Positions 6,152 to 7,654 of a stretch of 7,654 nt of DNA are shown one piece after another (position 1 is the stretch's first letter; the number at the start of each line of letters is the position of its first letter). The translations under genes were made by a program, and so were the position numbers. The stretch is from Lachnospiraceae bacterium UBA6403 (GTDB lineage: Bacteria > Bacillota > Clostridia > Lachnospirales > Lachnospiraceae): assembly GCA_002437435.1 (NCBI GenBank), contig DJPV01000073.1, positions 1-7,654 of the forward strand. The letters run 5' to 3'. The notes under the pieces were generated by a model. The model saw nothing but the letters and a program-made list of their open reading frames with translations, was not told where the DNA came from and did no database searches.

Positions 6152-6157
6152 AAAGGA
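6152..6157 (+). promoter_or_regulatory. Ribosome binding site choosing the ABC ATPase start
   Basis: AAAGGA is 9 nt before ATG 6167. In-frame TTG 6149 and ATG 6158 lie upstream of or directly against this site, so they are unlikely starts. Confidence 0.7.
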
Positions 6158-6166
6158 ATGAATACT

Positions 6167-6853
6167 ATGATTAAATGTGAACACTTAGTAAAAAAGTATA
6201 TGCGTACGACCGCAGTTTCAGACCTGTCACTGGATATCGTATCCGGTAACATCTACGCCTTACTCGGTCCAAACGGAAGTGGTAAATCCACCCTTATGAA
6301 AATGATCGCCGGACTTTCCAAACCAACCTCCGGTACGATCACGATGGATAACCGTCCATTAGATTACAGAGCAAAAGCGCATATCGCATATATGCCTACA
6401 GAAGCCTATTTCTTCAGTTATATGAACTGCATCGATGTTGGAAAATATTACCGCGATTTCTTTGCAGATTTTGATTATGACAAATACATGCACCTGTTAC
6501 AGGAAATGGATCTGGATCCAAAGCAGAAGGTACGCGAAATGTCATCCGGTATGATGGCAAAACTGAAGATTGTTGCTACCCTTTCAAGGAATGCGGAAGT
6601 CATTATGTTAGATGAACCATTAAACGGCATCGACATCATTGCCCGTGAGAAGATCATCCACACGATCATTTCAAATATCTCAGATGACACCGCTGTTATC
6701 ATGTCAAGCCATCTGGTTGATGAACTGGAAAAGATCATCGATCATGCCATCTTCATCAAAAAAGGCTCCTGTGTATTACAGGGAAATGCAGAAGAACTTC
6801 GTATCGCACAGGGCAAATCCATCGTCGATATGTATAAAGAAATCTACGCATAA
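6167..6853 (+). CDS. ABC transporter ATP-binding protein, ABC-2 exporter type
   Basis: This is a 228-residue cytoplasmic ATPase that would drive the membrane protein encoded next. Walker A is GPNGSGKST (34-42). The signature is the divergent MSSGMM (125-130) in place of LSGGQ. Walker B is VIMLDEP (145-151), with D-loop LNGID (152-156) and H-loop SSH (180-182, H182). The Q-loop region reads AYMPTEAYFF (74-83), with no Gln at the expected place; MPTE resembles the MPE/LPE form common in ABC-2 exporters. The start is ATG 6167, giving MIKCEHLVKKY, the usual N-terminus of the family. Eighteen nt separate it from the permease. Its place in a GntR-ABC-permease operon suggests export or envelope defence; the substrate is not identifiable. 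Confidence 0.93.
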   Translation: MIKCEHLVKKYMRTTAVSDLSLDIVSGNIYALLGPNGSGKSTLMKMIAGLSKPTSGTITMDNRPLDYRAKAHIAYMPTEAYFFSYMNCIDVGKYYRDFFADFDYDKYMHLLQEMDLDPKQKVREMSSGMMAKLKIVATLSRNAEVIMLDEPLNGIDIIAREKIIHTIISNISDDTAVIMSSHLVDELEKIIDHAIFIKKGSCVLQGNAEELRIAQGKSIVDMYKEIYA

Positions 6854-6871
6854 ACAGGGAGGTAATCTATT

Positions 6872-7642
6872 ATGTTAAAAATGTTAAAATATGAATTTCG
6901 TCGTGGAATCTTTCCACTTATGATCATCGGAATCGTTATTGCCGCCATTGAACTTTATTTTATTTATGGAACTCTGACAAAAAATTCCAGCCACTCTGCT
7001 ATTGCATTTGCACTACTTATCATTGCAGCTTTCTGTTGTTATCTGTTCGTATTGATCTACGGCATAATCAGTTACAGTCAGGATCTGAAAAACAAATCGG
7101 GGTATCTGGTCTTTATGGCACCTATATCCAGCTATAAGATCATCGGTGCAAAGCTTTTATCCATCCTGCTTACAGGTGCCATCATTGTTGCTGTAATTTT
7201 CGGGCTACTGGTATTAGACTCAAGTATGATATCTTCAACTTATCAATCCATTGGATCTTTCACTGATTTTATCAACACTGTCCTTGAGTTAAATGGATAT
7301 ACCCTGGGCGGCGTTATATTAAGATTGCTGGCATTTATCCTTGTATTCCTGATCCAGTTCTTTATGACGATCACACTTGCATATCTGGCAGTATCAATCT
7401 GCTCCACTGTGCTTCAGACCAAAAAGATCAAAGGCTTTATCAGCTTTGTGCTGTTCATCGTCTTCTATCTGATCCTTTCCATAATTGCTTCCAAGATTCC
7501 TCATCTTTCCAATCCGGGATCTGCTGCAACCTTTATGGAAGCAATGTATGCCATGATTCCACAGATCATACTTTACTTCGTCGTAATGGTGGCAAGCTAT
7601 ATCGGAAGCTCCATACTCCTCGAAAAGAAGATCAGCTTGTAA
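6872..7642 (+). CDS. ABC-2-like transporter permease, six membrane helices
   Basis: This 256-residue hydrophobic protein starts with the short basic amphipathic segment MLKMLKYEFRRG typical of ABC-2 permeases (LKYEFRR motif). Predicted membrane segments are about 14-33, 44-67, 92-115, 146-176, 186-206 and 229-251. SYSQDLKNKSGYLVFMAPIS (67-86) is the cytoplasmic loop after helix 2, and its sequence pattern (DL..K.GYL.F..P.S) recurs in this family as the likely ATPase contact. There is no extracellular enzymatic domain. GGAGG (6858-6862) is 9 nt before the ATG. It is the partner of the upstream ATPase, probably as a dimer. The window ends 12 nt later, so more operon genes may follow. Confidence 0.9.
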   Translation: MLKMLKYEFRRGIFPLMIIGIVIAAIELYFIYGTLTKNSSHSAIAFALLIIAAFCCYLFVLIYGIISYSQDLKNKSGYLVFMAPISSYKIIGAKLLSILLTGAIIVAVIFGLLVLDSSMISSTYQSIGSFTDFINTVLELNGYTLGGVILRLLAFILVFLIQFFMTITLAYLAVSICSTVLQTKKIKGFISFVLFIVFYLILSIIASKIPHLSNPGSAATFMEAMYAMIPQIILYFVVMVASYIGSSILLEKKISL

Positions 7643-7654
7643 AACGGACGAACA

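Overview
The window looks like a chromosomal segment of an anaerobic, spore-lineage Firmicute, most likely a gut Lachnospiraceae (Coprococcus/Roseburia/Butyrivibrio-like). This is inferred from moderate G+C with AT-rich intergenic DNA, a paired glgC-glgD glycogen module, SpoVG, a PerR-type Fur protein, a YtrA-type GntR regulator with its ABC exporter, strong Shine-Dalgarno sites and one clear TTG start. I did no database search, so genus-level placement is open.

Layout. (1) Positions 5-2807, minus strand: a promoter with an extended -10, then glgC, glgD and spoVG in very tight order (2-nt and 29-nt gaps), closed by an intrinsic terminator at the left edge. (2) Positions 2746-3101: an AT-rich divergent intergenic region with several short perfect dyads. 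(3) Positions 3102-4703, plus strand: an L-asparaginase II-type (Rhizobium etli-like) enzyme domain of about 345 residues carrying an unusual, roughly 185-residue, strongly acidic tail. (4) Positions 4689-5127: a long imperfect inverted repeat filling the convergent intergenic space and running into the last codons of both flanking genes, so that both proteins end in NEQE. Its apex carries two direct copies of a roughly 45-nt hairpin whose stems differ by compensatory changes. (5) Positions 5113-5514, minus strand: a PerR-like peroxide/metal regulator. (6) Positions 5723-7642, plus strand: a self-regulated cassette of a YtrA-type GntR repressor, an ABC ATPase and a six-helix permease, with a promoter whose -10 is covered by a perfect dyad.

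How they work together. GlgC/GlgD make ADP-glucose for glycogen, and SpoVG (an RNA/DNA-binding regulator) is co-transcribed with them. The asparaginase-like gene and perR face each other across the shared palindrome, which probably acts as a bidirectional 3' structure. The GntR/ABC cassette is a typical envelope-stress or antimicrobial-responsive exporter module. The least ordinary items are the gene-end-spanning palindrome with its covarying apical hairpins and the acidic tail on the asparaginase-like protein.
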